Shown: one piece after another, positions 1 through 6,393 of the stretch
Layout of the letters: each line of letters begins with the position of its first letter
How positions within the stretch are numbered: the first letter of the stretch is position 1
Assembly (NCBI GenBank): GCA_039029455.1
Contig: JBCCGE010000131.1
Coordinates: forward strand, 1-7,426
Direction: 5' to 3'
Origin: JBCCGE01 sp039029455
GTDB lineage: Bacteria; Pseudomonadota; Gammaproteobacteria; Arenicellales; Poriferihabitantaceae
DNA: 7,426 bases
Made by a program: the position numbers and the translations under genes
Notes under the pieces: model-generated
The model's database searches: none
The model's input: the letters and a program-made list of their open reading frames with translations, nothing else
Told to the model about the DNA's origin: nothing

Positions 1-1
1 A

Positions 2-373
2 ATCCTGCCTTTCATTGGCAGTATTGCCGCGGGTCGTGCGATTGAGGCAATAGAAGACAGTCAGGAACTGGACGTAACAGGAATGTTTGCCGGACCCAAT
101 CGTTATGTGTTGGTTATTGCGGGCGATTCAATGATTGATGCCGGCATTCATGATGGCGACTACGTCATTATTCAGCATCAGGAAACCGCCAATAACGGTG
201 ACATCGTTGTTGCGCTGATTGATGAGAGTGAGGCGACGCTCAAGCGTTACTACACCATATCGGACAACAGGATTCGGCTCATACCTGAGAATCAGTCAAT
301 GGAACCGATGAATTTTCCTGCTGAGCGGGTTCGTATTCAGGGCAAGTTGGTCGGCGTTTTGAGGGCGTATTGA
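2..373 (+). CDS. lexA: LexA-type SOS repressor, C-terminal part (5' end outside window)
   Basis: The reading frame is open from base 2 to the TGA at 371-373 and gives 123 residues. They match the C-terminal self-cleaving (S24 peptidase) half of LexA. In window numbering the Ala10-Gly11 cleavage bond sits in IGSIAAGRAIE, the nucleophile is Ser43 in GDSMIDAGI, and the general base is Lys81 in ATLKRYY. The spacing between them is close to that of E. coli LexA (A84/G85, S119, K156). The N-terminal winged-helix DNA-binding domain and the promoter with its SOS boxes lie left of the window. In this family RecA filaments stimulate self-cleavage, which derepresses DNA repair genes. An ATG at base 83 is internal: starting there would lose the cleavage site. 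Other S24 proteins (UmuD, phage repressors) are possible, but the sequence reads best as LexA. I see no CTGT-N8-ACAG SOS box elsewhere in the window. Confidence 0.9.
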   Translation: MLPFIGSIAAGRAIEAIEDSQELDVTGMFAGPNRYVLVIAGDSMIDAGIHDGDYVIIQHQETANNGDIVVALIDESEATLKRYYTISDNRIRLIPENQSMEPMNFPAERVRIQGKLVGVLRAY

Positions 374-403
374 CCGGCTCGTTGTTGGAAAGACATGATG
401 TGT

Positions 404-422
404 GGGTCTTGAGACAAGACCC
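404..422. terminator. Hairpin between convergent lexA and the 431-943 gene
   Basis: GGGTCTTG (404-411) and CAAGACCC (415-422) form a perfect 8-bp stem with a 3-base loop (AGA). It lies in the 57-base gap between two convergent stop codons, where a bidirectional terminator is expected. Neither strand has a clear run of T after the stem, so it is not a textbook intrinsic terminator. It may be weak or may mainly protect transcript 3' ends. Confidence 0.45.
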
Positions 423-430
423 TGAACCAA

Positions 431-943
431 TTACTGTTGCCAGAATCCGATAACCACCAGTCCGCACACAACCAGCACGGTTGCCAGGGCGACCCAGCTT
501 GAGACTCCGGAGCCTGCTGGCTTTCGCTGAGCTCCACCCAATGGCGCCCGATTGTCCACTTGCTTTTTTCGAAGGTACGAGTTCGTATCAGCGACCAGTG
601 AAGCAAATTCAGAGTCTTGCAGAAGCGATCGTTCATCCGGCGAAATGCTGTAAAGATCCGTCATTTCACTATGAATTGTCTGTGCTTTTTCGGACGCTTC
701 GGTTTTGCGGACAACCTCGTCTCGTGGTGCAATTGGCAGACCGTTGTCGGCTTTCAGCACCCTGAGAGCCGCCAGTTGCAGTTGCCGATTTCCGGATTCG
801 GTTGCTTCTTCAGCGGTTATTCTCCTGAATGCGGGATCCGCGAGCATCCGCTTGAGATCAACGTTTTCATTGTTAAGTCGATCAAGTTGTTTTTTTAACT
901 GCCAGATCAATGTCGCAAGTTGCGCTGCAGATTCGGGAGCCAC
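431..943 (-). CDS. Small tail-anchored membrane protein with N-terminal leucine zipper
   Basis: A 170-residue protein that I do not recognise as a named family. Residues 9-34 form a regular zipper: d positions Leu9, Leu16, Leu23, Leu30 and a positions Ile13, Leu20, Asn27, Leu34. A polar, charged middle follows (about 40-145). The chain ends in one hydrophobic helix at about 150-168 (VALATVLVVCGLVVIGF) with only WQQ after it. There is no signal peptide, so the likely topology is a single C-terminal anchor with the coiled coil in the cytoplasm, probably as a dimer. The GTG at 943-941 is chosen because an in-frame TAA lies 12 bases upstream; a TTG at codon 12 is an alternative but would cut into the zipper. 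No ribosome binding site is visible. It converges with lexA and diverges from the LysR gene. Codon use looks normal along the whole frame. Function unknown; a scaffold or membrane-tethering role is only inference. Confidence 0.72.
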   Translation of the reverse strand: MAPESAAQLATLIWQLKKQLDRLNNENVDLKRMLADPAFRRITAEEATESGNRQLQLAALRVLKADNGLPIAPRDEVVRKTEASEKAQTIHSEMTDLYSISPDERSLLQDSEFASLVADTNSYLRKKQVDNRAPLGGAQRKPAGSGVSSWVALATVLVVCGLVVIGFWQQ

Positions 944-951
944 AATAAGAA

Positions 952-957
952 ATTATA
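952..957 (-). promoter_or_regulatory. Perfect -10 box (TATAAT) for the 431-943 gene
   Basis: The minus strand reads TATAAT from 957 to 952, leaving 8 bases before the GTG start at 943. Transcription would begin at or within a few bases of the start codon. No good -35 hexamer is seen at 16-18 bases upstream (the 17-base position reads AAATGC) and there is no extended TGn. The box match is exact; promoter activity is inferred. Confidence 0.4.
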
Positions 958-1147
958 AGAGTTTGCGGATGGCCGCATTTTAACGCGATTCACCGACCTT
1001 GATCGCGAACCGTGTGCTTGCGACAGATAGTTGCGATAGATAGCTTTAGCGCCATCTGTTTGACCCGGCATAAATGCCTCTGAAAGATCGAATTTTGTAG
1101 ACATGGGCGCGAGTGTCGGGCAGAATTTCACATCTACAGGAATTTTG

Positions 1148-1165
1148 TTTCGCATTTGATGCAAA
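1148..1165. promoter_or_regulatory. Possible operator upstream of the LysR-type gene
   Basis: TTTCGCATTTGATGCAAA is an imperfect inverted repeat: TTT-GCAT and ATGC-AAA arms around TTG, with one extra C in the left arm. It ends 11 bases before the ATG at 1177, inside the divergent gap between the 943 gene and the LysR gene. LysR-type regulators commonly bind dyads in such gaps and repress themselves. The site does not fit the strict T-N11-A spacing, so the assignment is weak. I see nothing else clear in the rest of the 944-1176 gap. Confidence 0.25.
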
Positions 1166-1176
1166 CACGCCCCTAG

Positions 1177-2040
1177 ATGAACTGGGACAGCCTCAAACTT
1201 ATTCTAACAATTGCTCGAACGGGCTCCTTTGCTGCAGCCGCTCGCCAGCTCGGCGTTGACCGCACCACTGTATTGCGAAAAATCAAACAGATTCAGCGAG
1301 ACATCGACTTTGAATTGTTTCGTAAAGTCCGTGGTGAGTATGTGTTAACGGCGGGGGCCGAGAAGATTCTTGAGACCGCTGAGCTTGTCGAGTCTCACAT
1401 TCAGAGTCTTGAACGTGTGATAGAAGGTCGTGAATTGCGTCCGCAGGGAAGAATTTCTGTAACCACAACCGATTCAATTTATCAGTTTGCACTGGCCGAA
1501 ATTGTAGCCTCATTTCGGCGCAGACATCCCGGAATTACAGTCGACATTTTGTTGTCCAGTCAGAGATTGAGCTTGACCAGACGGGACGCCGATATCGCTT
1601 TGCGCACAGGGAGTCACGTTCCGGCGCATCTTGTCGGATACCGGATGGGCGATATTGATTTTGGGGTTTTCGCAACTCAGGAGTTTATGAAATCAGAGTC
1701 CTCGAAAAGCTCTAGTGAAGTAACATGGCTTGGTGTGGATGAGCCGTTGCTGAGCTCAGCTCCTGGCCAGTGGCAAACCAACAATGTCAACGATCATCAA
1801 ATTGTATTGCGCACCAACTCCTATGTCGCTTTGAAAACCGCGGTGCTCGCGGATATGGGTATGGCAATTCTGCCGATTCGACTGGCGGCATTGGACGATC
1901 GTTTAATAAATGTCGGGTACGATTTGTCTTCTGTCAGGATCGGTTTGTGGTGTCTGACCCATCCCGATCTGGCAACTTCGGGTCGAGTCATGGCGTTTGT
2001 CGATTTCCTTTCGGAACAGATGGGTGCAGATACGAGCTGA
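1177..2040 (+). CDS. LysR-type transcriptional regulator
   Basis: The 287-residue length is near the family norm of about 300. Residues 1-60 are the winged helix-turn-helix: GSFAAAARQLGVDRTTVLRKI carries the Ala-rich first helix and the recognition helix, followed by the wing (FELFRKVRGEYVLTAGAEKIL). A linker helix runs to about 85. The two-lobed effector-binding domain starts near residue 91 (GRISVTTTDSIYQFALAEIV) and continues to about 280, including DADIALRTG and GMAILPIRLAAL. It acts in the cytoplasm, normally as a tetramer, with a small-molecule coinducer that cannot be read from sequence. Position 28-31 reads DRTT where many relatives have SQ.T or NH.T. No clear Shine-Dalgarno lies before the ATG. 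It diverges from the tail-anchored protein gene, making that gene and itself the first candidate targets; the patatin gene downstream on the same strand is another. Confidence 0.9.
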   Translation: MNWDSLKLILTIARTGSFAAAARQLGVDRTTVLRKIKQIQRDIDFELFRKVRGEYVLTAGAEKILETAELVESHIQSLERVIEGRELRPQGRISVTTTDSIYQFALAEIVASFRRRHPGITVDILLSSQRLSLTRRDADIALRTGSHVPAHLVGYRMGDIDFGVFATQEFMKSESSKSSSEVTWLGVDEPLLSSAPGQWQTNNVNDHQIVLRTNSYVALKTAVLADMGMAILPIRLAALDDRLINVGYDLSSVRIGLWCLTHPDLATSGRVMAFVDFLSEQMGADTS

Positions 2041-2174
2041 ACGCATTGGCAGGTGGCCGCTGGAGTGGTTCAGGCTGCAGAATTCTTGCAGAAAAAAGGC
2101 CATAAGAGACATAGGCGCGTTAGATCCAGATCTTACATGCGTTCGCCTGGTTGCGGTAATGGGCGGTGAGTGTG

Positions 2175-3989
2175 ATGGTTGACTTTGGTTCAATAGACAG
2201 TTTCAGAAATCTAAGCCAGGCGCAAAAAGACAAGCTGGCAAAGATCGTTGTTGAGCAGCGGGTCATCGGTGGTCAAACATTAATGCGCGAAGGTGAATCA
2301 CCTGATGCGATGTACTTTGTTATGTCCGGACGATTCGCAGTCGAAATTGAGGCGCGCTCTGCGCGATTGTCAGAGATAGGGCCGGGTCAGACGGTCGGTG
2401 AAATTGGTTTCCTTTCTGGCGAGGCGCGAACCGCAACCGTGACAGCGATGCGGGATAGTCTGGTTCTCAAGCTTTCGCGATCGGACTACCAGGCGCTTTG
2501 TCGTGATGTGCCGGACATCATGATCAGCGTTAGCGCGTCTCTGGCAAAAAAACTGGCAGAGACGACGCGTTCATTTAAAGAGGAGAGTTTTGTTTCACCT
2601 CGCACCATAGCATTGGTTCCGGCGGGTGGTACCGAGAACACACACGCATTCTCGCGCTTGTTTACGGTTCAGCTGGGCCACTTTGGCAGCGTCTGTGTGC
2701 TCAACGAAAATTCGTTTGCAGAGGCCTTCCCGGGACGGCACAGTTCCGATAGCGATGTTGTTCAGTGGTTAAACAAGCTGGAAAACGATTTTGATTTTAT
2801 TCTCTATGAACTCAGCCGAACTGAATCAGAATGGTCATCGACCGCTATCAGACAGTCTGATGCAGCCCTGTTGATTGCTGATGAGGACGCCATAAACCGT
2901 GACGACTGCAAACCGAATGCCGCGGAATCACTCGCACTAAAAAGCTTGCACGACGCGGAATGCCGTCTGGTGTGTATGCAGACAAATGCCTCTGTAAATG
3001 GAACAGACAGGTGGTTGTTTAACAGATCTGTTGCGTCTCATCACCACGTTTTTAACCGTGACCCGCATGATGTGGCCAGAGTCGCGCGCTACCTGACCGG
3101 CAATGCTGTAGGCCTGTTGGCCAGCGGTGGCGGAGCGTATTGTGCGGCGCATGTCGGATTCTTCAGGGCATTGACGGAAGCCGGTATCAGGGCCGATATT
3201 TTTGGAGGCGCAAGTGGCGGTGCCGCAACTATTTCTGCGATGACCGTTGATCATGTCTCATTTGAACAAATGTCCGAGATTATTGATCAGATGTTTGTCA
3301 AAAGTGGTTCGCTGAAAAAACTTACGTTGCCCATTTTCAGCGTTCTGGACCAACAGGCGTTTGATGAGTCACTCAAGTGGCTGGCCGAAAACAAGAGAAT
3401 TGAAGATCTGAATCGACCGTTTTTCGCTGTTTCTACCAATCTATCTACCGGTTCCGAAGTCGTTCACACTCGCGGCCCATTGTGGCGGGCACTGCGCGCG
3501 AGTGCCTCAATTCCGGCGCTGCTGCCTCCCTACACAACAGAATCAGGAGACGTTCTGGTTGATGGTGGAATTATCGATAATGTTCCTTTACGAGCAATGC
3601 AGTCGCTTAAATCGGGCCCGAATATTATTCTGGCGTTTGAACCAAAACGTCAAATTGTGAGCACCACCCGTTACGAGGACATTCCCGGTCGTATCGGATT
3701 GCTGAAGCAGCTCATTCTGCCGCAATCAAAGAACAATTTGCCCGATCTGCCAAAAATTGGAGCAACACTGATGCAATGTCTGCTTTTAAATAACAGTTCC
3801 CTTGATCTGGCGTCAAACGACGATCTGGTGGCGCAGACACCTCTTCCCAAGGACATTCGACTCAATGACTGGCATCGCCATCGAGAACTTACCCAGCTCG
3901 GTTATGAATACGGTCTGCGTTGGCTGGATCATCATCGGGACTCAGCTGCGTTGCAGTCGATTTTCAGGGTGCTTGAAACCAATGGTTAA
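2175..3989 (+). CDS. Cyclic-nucleotide-binding domain / patatin-like phospholipase (NTE type)
   Basis: About 604 residues in three parts (numbered from the ATG at 2175). Residues 8-125 are a cNMP-binding domain with the phosphate-binding cassette GEIGFLSGEARTATV (Glu76, Arg85), so nucleotide binding is plausible. Residues 140-310 are the Rossmann-like linker typical of bacterial NTE/Nte1-like proteins (RTIALVPAGG; DFDFILYELS; SHHHVFNRDPHDVARVARYL). Residues 312 to about 500 are the patatin hydrolase: nucleophile Ser347 in GGASGGAA and catalytic Asp463 in DGGIIDNVPL. Family members hydrolyse phospholipids or lysophospholipids with a Ser-Asp dyad. The usual GGxRG oxyanion-hole motif here reads GGAYC (319-323), so activity is uncertain. 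No membrane helix or signal peptide is seen, suggesting a cytoplasmic or membrane-associated protein. The ATG at 2175 is preferred because GGTGAG lies 4 bases upstream; in-frame GTGs at 2166 and 2172 are alternatives. The 134-base gap after the LysR gene shows no convincing terminator or promoter. Confidence 0.9.
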   Translation: MVDFGSIDSFRNLSQAQKDKLAKIVVEQRVIGGQTLMREGESPDAMYFVMSGRFAVEIEARSARLSEIGPGQTVGEIGFLSGEARTATVTAMRDSLVLKLSRSDYQALCRDVPDIMISVSASLAKKLAETTRSFKEESFVSPRTIALVPAGGTENTHAFSRLFTVQLGHFGSVCVLNENSFAEAFPGRHSSDSDVVQWLNKLENDFDFILYELSRTESEWSSTAIRQSDAALLIADEDAINRDDCKPNAAESLALKSLHDAECRLVCMQTNASVNGTDRWLFNRSVASHHHVFNRDPHDVARVARYLTGNAVGLLASGGGAYCAAHVGFFRALTEAGIRADIFGGASGGAATISAMTVDHVSFEQMSEIIDQMFVKSGSLKKLTLPIFSVLDQQAFDESLKWLAENKRIEDLNRPFFAVSTNLSTGSEVVHTRGPLWRALRASASIPALLPPYTTESGDVLVDGGIIDNVPLRAMQSLKSGPNIILAFEPKRQIVSTTRYEDIPGRIGLLKQLILPQSKNNLPDLPKIGATLMQCLLLNNSSLDLASNDDLVAQTPLPKDIRLNDWHRHRELTQLGYEYGLRWLDHHRDSAALQSIFRVLETNG

Positions 3990-4079
3990 GTTGGGGAATC
4001 TGCTGCGATCCGCTAAGGCGTCAATCATTAACTGATATCAATCGGTATTGAGAATTTGCACGCGCTGCGCAAAGATAGC

Positions 4080-4091
4080 GTTTACGTAAAC
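4080..4091. promoter_or_regulatory. 12-bp perfect palindrome upstream of the GST-like gene
   Basis: GTTTACGTAAAC is a perfect palindrome in the 122-base gap between the patatin and GST genes, ending 20 bases before the ATG at 4112. A weak -10-like TATAGC lies at 4100-4105, which would put the palindrome in the promoter core, where a repressor operator often sits. No matching -35 is convincing. The symmetry is seen directly; the operator role is inferred. Confidence 0.35.
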
Positions 4092-4111
4092 CAGCACTCT
4101 ATAGCCACATT

Positions 4112-4678
4112 ATGATGCCTGCTAAACTTTATGGTAGTGAATTTTCGCCTTTCGTTCGTCACTGTCGGATTGCTCTGATTCAGAGTCAATTGGAATGGGA
4201 ATTTGTTGTCGTTGACAATGAAGAGTCAGCGAAAGCATCGCCATCGAAGAAGGTTCCCTATTTCGAACACGGTGGTCTGTTCCTGACGGATTCAGTATCC
4301 ATTTTGCGTTACCTCCGGGAACACTCCGGGCTTTTGTTTATGCCTGAGATTCGGGATTTCGAGTTGTTCTGCATGACCAATACAGCTCTTGACGCGACCA
4401 TCAACTGCTTTCTTCTTGAAAAAGATGGTATAGCCGCAGCTGATTCCGCATATGTTTCCCGGCAACAGGCGAGAATTCGGAGTGCTTTGGAGACCCTGAA
4501 CGAACTCGCAACAGAAAGGTCACCACTGACGGACGGGCAGTTGCGGCTGGCGTGTTTTATTGAGTGGGCGCAGTTCCGAGACCGATTTGATGTTTCGGCG
4601 CACGACCGCTTGAAGGCGCTGGTCGACGTAGCAAATACCGTTCAGGGTTTTGCAGAAACCAGTCCGTATTCAGTCTGA
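4112..4678 (+). CDS. Glutathione S-transferase-like protein
   Basis: 188 residues, somewhat shorter than the usual 200-220. The N-terminal thioredoxin-like domain (1-75) has KLYGSEFSPFVRHCRIAL with a possible active-site Ser12, the cis-proline Pro49 in KKVPYF, and the glutathione-binding acidic-Ser pair Asp60-Ser61 in LTDSVSILRYL. The C-terminal part is helical and includes an N-capping-like LTDGQLRLACFIEW (139-152). Cytosolic GSTs conjugate or transfer glutathione, usually as dimers, but the substrate cannot be deduced and this short form could have another thiol role. Two ATGs stand in tandem (4112 and 4115), and neither has a visible Shine-Dalgarno. The gene is probably transcribed alone: 122 bases separate it from the patatin gene, and the next gene is convergent. 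Confidence 0.85.
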   Translation: MMPAKLYGSEFSPFVRHCRIALIQSQLEWEFVVVDNEESAKASPSKKVPYFEHGGLFLTDSVSILRYLREHSGLLFMPEIRDFELFCMTNTALDATINCFLLEKDGIAAADSAYVSRQQARIRSALETLNELATERSPLTDGQLRLACFIEWAQFRDRFDVSAHDRLKALVDVANTVQGFAETSPYSV

Positions 4679-4703
4679 ACAAGAATTCAGCCCTAACAGA
4701 CTG
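4671..4703. terminator. Inverted repeat between convergent GST and azlD stops
   Basis: CAGTCTG (4671-4677) and CAGACTG (4697-4703) are perfectly complementary 7-base arms around a 19-base loop. The left arm holds most of the GST stop codon, and the right arm ends next to the azlD TAG at 4706-4704. It fills the 25-base gap between the convergent genes. The long loop and lack of a T-run make it a weak terminator candidate. Confidence 0.25.
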
Positions 4704-4704
4704 C
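4694..4704. repeat. Direct repeat copy 1 at the 3' edge of the minus-strand gene block
   Basis: TAACAGACTGC here is identical to bases 7370-7380. With one inserted T the match continues (TAAGCCTCAAG here, AAGCTTAAG there). This copy lies between the GST stop and the azlD stop, and overlaps the right arm of the inverted repeat at 4671-4703. Confidence 0.4.
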
Positions 4705-5006
4705 TAAGCCTCAAGCACAATGGGAACACCCAGCAGGATAAGCAGTCCGGCGATAGTCGCCAGGGCGACACTGTTGCTCAGCCACATCAGTAGACCAGTG
4801 CTTACGAGTGCCAGCACCTGATGCCAATCAGCGCCGATCAGTGCGGGTGTGATCAGACTCATCATGGCGCAGCCGGGCAATGCCTCAAGCACGTCTCTGT
4901 ACCGGTGCAACGCTTTGAAACGCTCACCGATTAAATAGCCCAGTGATCGGGTTGCCAGCACCGTTAACCCCATCACCATGCTTGCCATAATGATGTCACT
5001 GCTCAC
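4704..5006 (-). CDS. azlD: AzlD-type small subunit of branched-chain amino acid exporter
   Basis: 100 residues with about four hydrophobic segments (roughly 5-25, 42-60, 63-78 and 80-98). Typical AzlD features are the TRSLGYLIGERF stretch after the first helix and the LEALPGCAMMSLITPALI segment. AzlD is the small inner-membrane partner of AzlC; the pair (E. coli YgaH/YgaZ, Bacillus AzlD/AzlC) exports valine, other branched-chain amino acids or analogues. The GTG start at 5006-5004 overlaps the end of azlC by 11 bases, which suggests translational coupling, and it has the best ribosome binding site in the window. The stop is TAG at 4706-4704. It is the last gene of the minus-strand run. Confidence 0.88.
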   Translation of the reverse strand: MSSDIIMASMVMGLTVLATRSLGYLIGERFKALHRYRDVLEALPGCAMMSLITPALIGADWHQVLALVSTGLLMWLSNSVALATIAGLLILLGVPIVLEA

Positions 5007-5703
5007 CTGCTTGTCTCCTGTCGCTCAGACACATGATTACGCCACAGGCGACTGACAAGGGCATTACAAGAAAATACGGTGTTGAAAAATACGCCAGCAG
5101 GATTGCGACGAAACCCGAAATCAGCCATGCGCGCCATTGACGGTTTGCACCTTTTGCAAGTAATACCATCATGGTCAAAAGCACCAATGGGCCCGCAAAG
5201 CCCAGTGAGGATCTGTGACTGCCGTCGATCAGGTCAGCAAAAACGGAGCCACAAACTGTCCCCAGCATCCACGTCATATACAGTATGAGACCACCGCCAA
5301 TCAGGAATGATGGACGGTCAAATTCATTCCCGACTCGAAGGGTTAGTACGGTATTCGGGTCTGTTATGAAGAACAGACAAACACATTTCAGCACCGGGTT
5401 ATGTACGGGCATACTGGGTGCCAGTGACAGGCCCAGAAGAATATTTCGGGTGCTGATGAGCAGTGTCGAAACGGCAAGAGCGATCAGCGGCGCGGGAGAT
5501 TGCCATATCGCTAAACCGGCAAACTGGGCTGATGCGGAAAAAACCGTAGCACTCATCAACATTGACTCGACAACGCTGAAACCCTGACCTACGGCGGCCG
5601 CTCCTACAAGTACACCAAAAAGCAATGTGCTTATCGCGAAGCCAATGGTCGCGATTGCGCCAGCGACAAAGCTTTTTAGATAGAGTGAGCGCGGGTTATT
5701 CAA
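4996..5703 (-). CDS. azlC: AzlC-type large subunit of branched-chain amino acid exporter
   Basis: 235 residues, the usual AzlC size, with several hydrophobic helices. Family features are SMLMSATVFSASAQFAGLAIW (about 47-67; other members usually read AGASQFA or AGSAQFA) and the conserved stretch STLLISTRNILLGLSLAP (79-96, corresponding to LLINxRHLLxGLSL). ITDPNTVL (113-120) and a C-terminal helical half follow. It should form the transport core with AzlD in the inner membrane. The start is TTG at 5703-5701: no ATG or GTG lies between it and the in-frame TGA upstream, and the next internal start would remove conserved N-terminal sequence. No Shine-Dalgarno precedes it. It follows the secreted-protein gene by 30 bases and overlaps azlD by 11. 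I saw no Lrp-type regulator beside it, although such genes are common neighbours of azlCD. Confidence 0.9.
   Translation of the reverse strand: MNNPRSLYLKSFVAGAIATIGFAISTLLFGVLVGAAAVGQGFSVVESMLMSATVFSASAQFAGLAIWQSPAPLIALAVSTLLISTRNILLGLSLAPSMPVHNPVLKCVCLFFITDPNTVLTLRVGNEFDRPSFLIGGGLILYMTWMLGTVCGSVFADLIDGSHRSSLGFAGPLVLLTMMVLLAKGANRQWRAWLISGFVAILLAYFSTPYFLVMPLSVACGVIMCLSDRRQAGEQ
5015..5019 (-). promoter_or_regulatory. Ribosome binding site of azlD inside azlC
   Basis: The minus strand reads AGGAG from 5019 to 5015, 8 bases before the GTG at 5006. The spacing is near ideal and decides the GTG start over the internal ATG at codon 7. It lies within the last codons of azlC. Confidence 0.7.
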
Positions 5704-5733
5704 AATTGGTTGAATGGAGATGGAGCAGTTGAT

Positions 5734-6354
5734 TCAGGGACGGAAAACGACTTTTGTCATCTCCTGTATAGACGTTCTGCCTGTAAACGTTTCCTGTCGA
5801 TAGAGTACAGCGGTGCCTACTTCGCTTGACAGCCACCACGTTCGCGTTGTCCATCGGTCCTTGCATACTACTTTGAACGTTGTAAACGAGCCAGCCACCG
5901 TCTTCAGTCCGGTGATGCCGGTTACCTGACAGCTTCGCCGCAGCTTTCGGGCGCCCGAAGAGAGCGACGACCGCGCGGTGCCGGTGTAAGCAAAACGATT
6001 TCCAACTTGCAGTGGCCAGATAGAGTCCCCGGCAAAACTAACGTCTGCAGTTCCGCTTGAGGGGCAATTGCGCCATTCGACTGCGGGCGCAAAACCGGAA
6101 TCGGGACGAGTCCAGATGCACCCATCAGAACGTTTGTAGCTTGCGTGTCCGTCTTCTTGAGCGGTTTTTTCCATAAAGCCCGCATCACCATTTTCATCAA
6201 TATAGTGCCATTGCCAACCGACATCTCGGGCATCTTTTACCACAGTTCCAGGCGCTGCATCGGTTGCAAATTCTTCATAAGCGAATGCCGAGCTGGCCCA
6301 CAGTCCGAAGACGATTGGGATGTAAGTTGTCAGAAAGCGGAGATACTTTTGCAA
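5734..6354 (-). CDS. Secreted four-cysteine protein of unknown function
   Basis: 206 residues, no named family recognised. Residues 1-25 look like a Sec signal peptide (basic QKYLR, hydrophobic core IPIVFGLWA, cleavage probably after SSAFA). No lipobox cysteine is present, so the mature protein is probably soluble in the periplasm or exported. The mature part has four cysteines in two local pairs: Cys79/Cys97 (DGCIWTR to WRNCPSS) and Cys142/Cys164 (RSCQVTG to KVVCKDR), suggesting two disulfides. The second half (WPLQVGNRFAYTGTA, then AGSFTTFKVVC, then TRTWWLSSEVGTAVLYRQ) resembles a beta-rich pattern seen in many uncharacterised proteobacterial envelope proteins; that resemblance is from memory. 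The start is TTG at 6354-6352, chosen because it places the signal peptide at the N-terminus; no Shine-Dalgarno is visible. It sits 39 bases after the PqiA-like gene and 30 before azlC, probably in the same transcript. Confidence 0.78.
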   Translation of the reverse strand: MQKYLRFLTTYIPIVFGLWASSAFAYEEFATDAAPGTVVKDARDVGWQWHYIDENGDAGFMEKTAQEDGHASYKRSDGCIWTRPDSGFAPAVEWRNCPSSGTADVSFAGDSIWPLQVGNRFAYTGTARSSLSSGARKLRRSCQVTGITGLKTVAGSFTTFKVVCKDRWTTRTWWLSSEVGTAVLYRQETFTGRTSIQEMTKVVFRP

Positions 6355-6393
6355 CGGGTATGTACAAAAATCGGGGTGACTGAAAGCACCGCT

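Noticed and set aside
481..983. Plus-strand open frames across the 431-943 region
   Set aside because: They overlap each other in different frames, are rich in Ser, Arg and Cys, and show no domain. The minus-strand frame has a clear zipper and membrane helix instead.
907..1164. Open frame of 85 codons on the minus strand between the LysR gene and the 431-943 gene
   Set aside because: It would overlap the start of the 431-943 gene, contains that gene's TATAAT box, has no ribosome binding site and no recognisable domain. A shorter start at 1104 (MSTKFDLSEAF) has the same problems. A small gene or decayed remnant cannot be fully excluded.
2..1176. SOS boxes that would tie neighbouring genes to LexA
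   Set aside because: No CTGT-N8-ACAG pattern was found by eye upstream of the 943 gene, the LysR gene or elsewhere in the window.
2066..2100. CTGCAGAATTCTTGCAG inverted repeat followed by AAAAAA after the LysR gene, as a terminator
   Set aside because: The stem is only 5 bp and the run after it is A rather than T on the coding strand, so it does not fit an intrinsic terminator.
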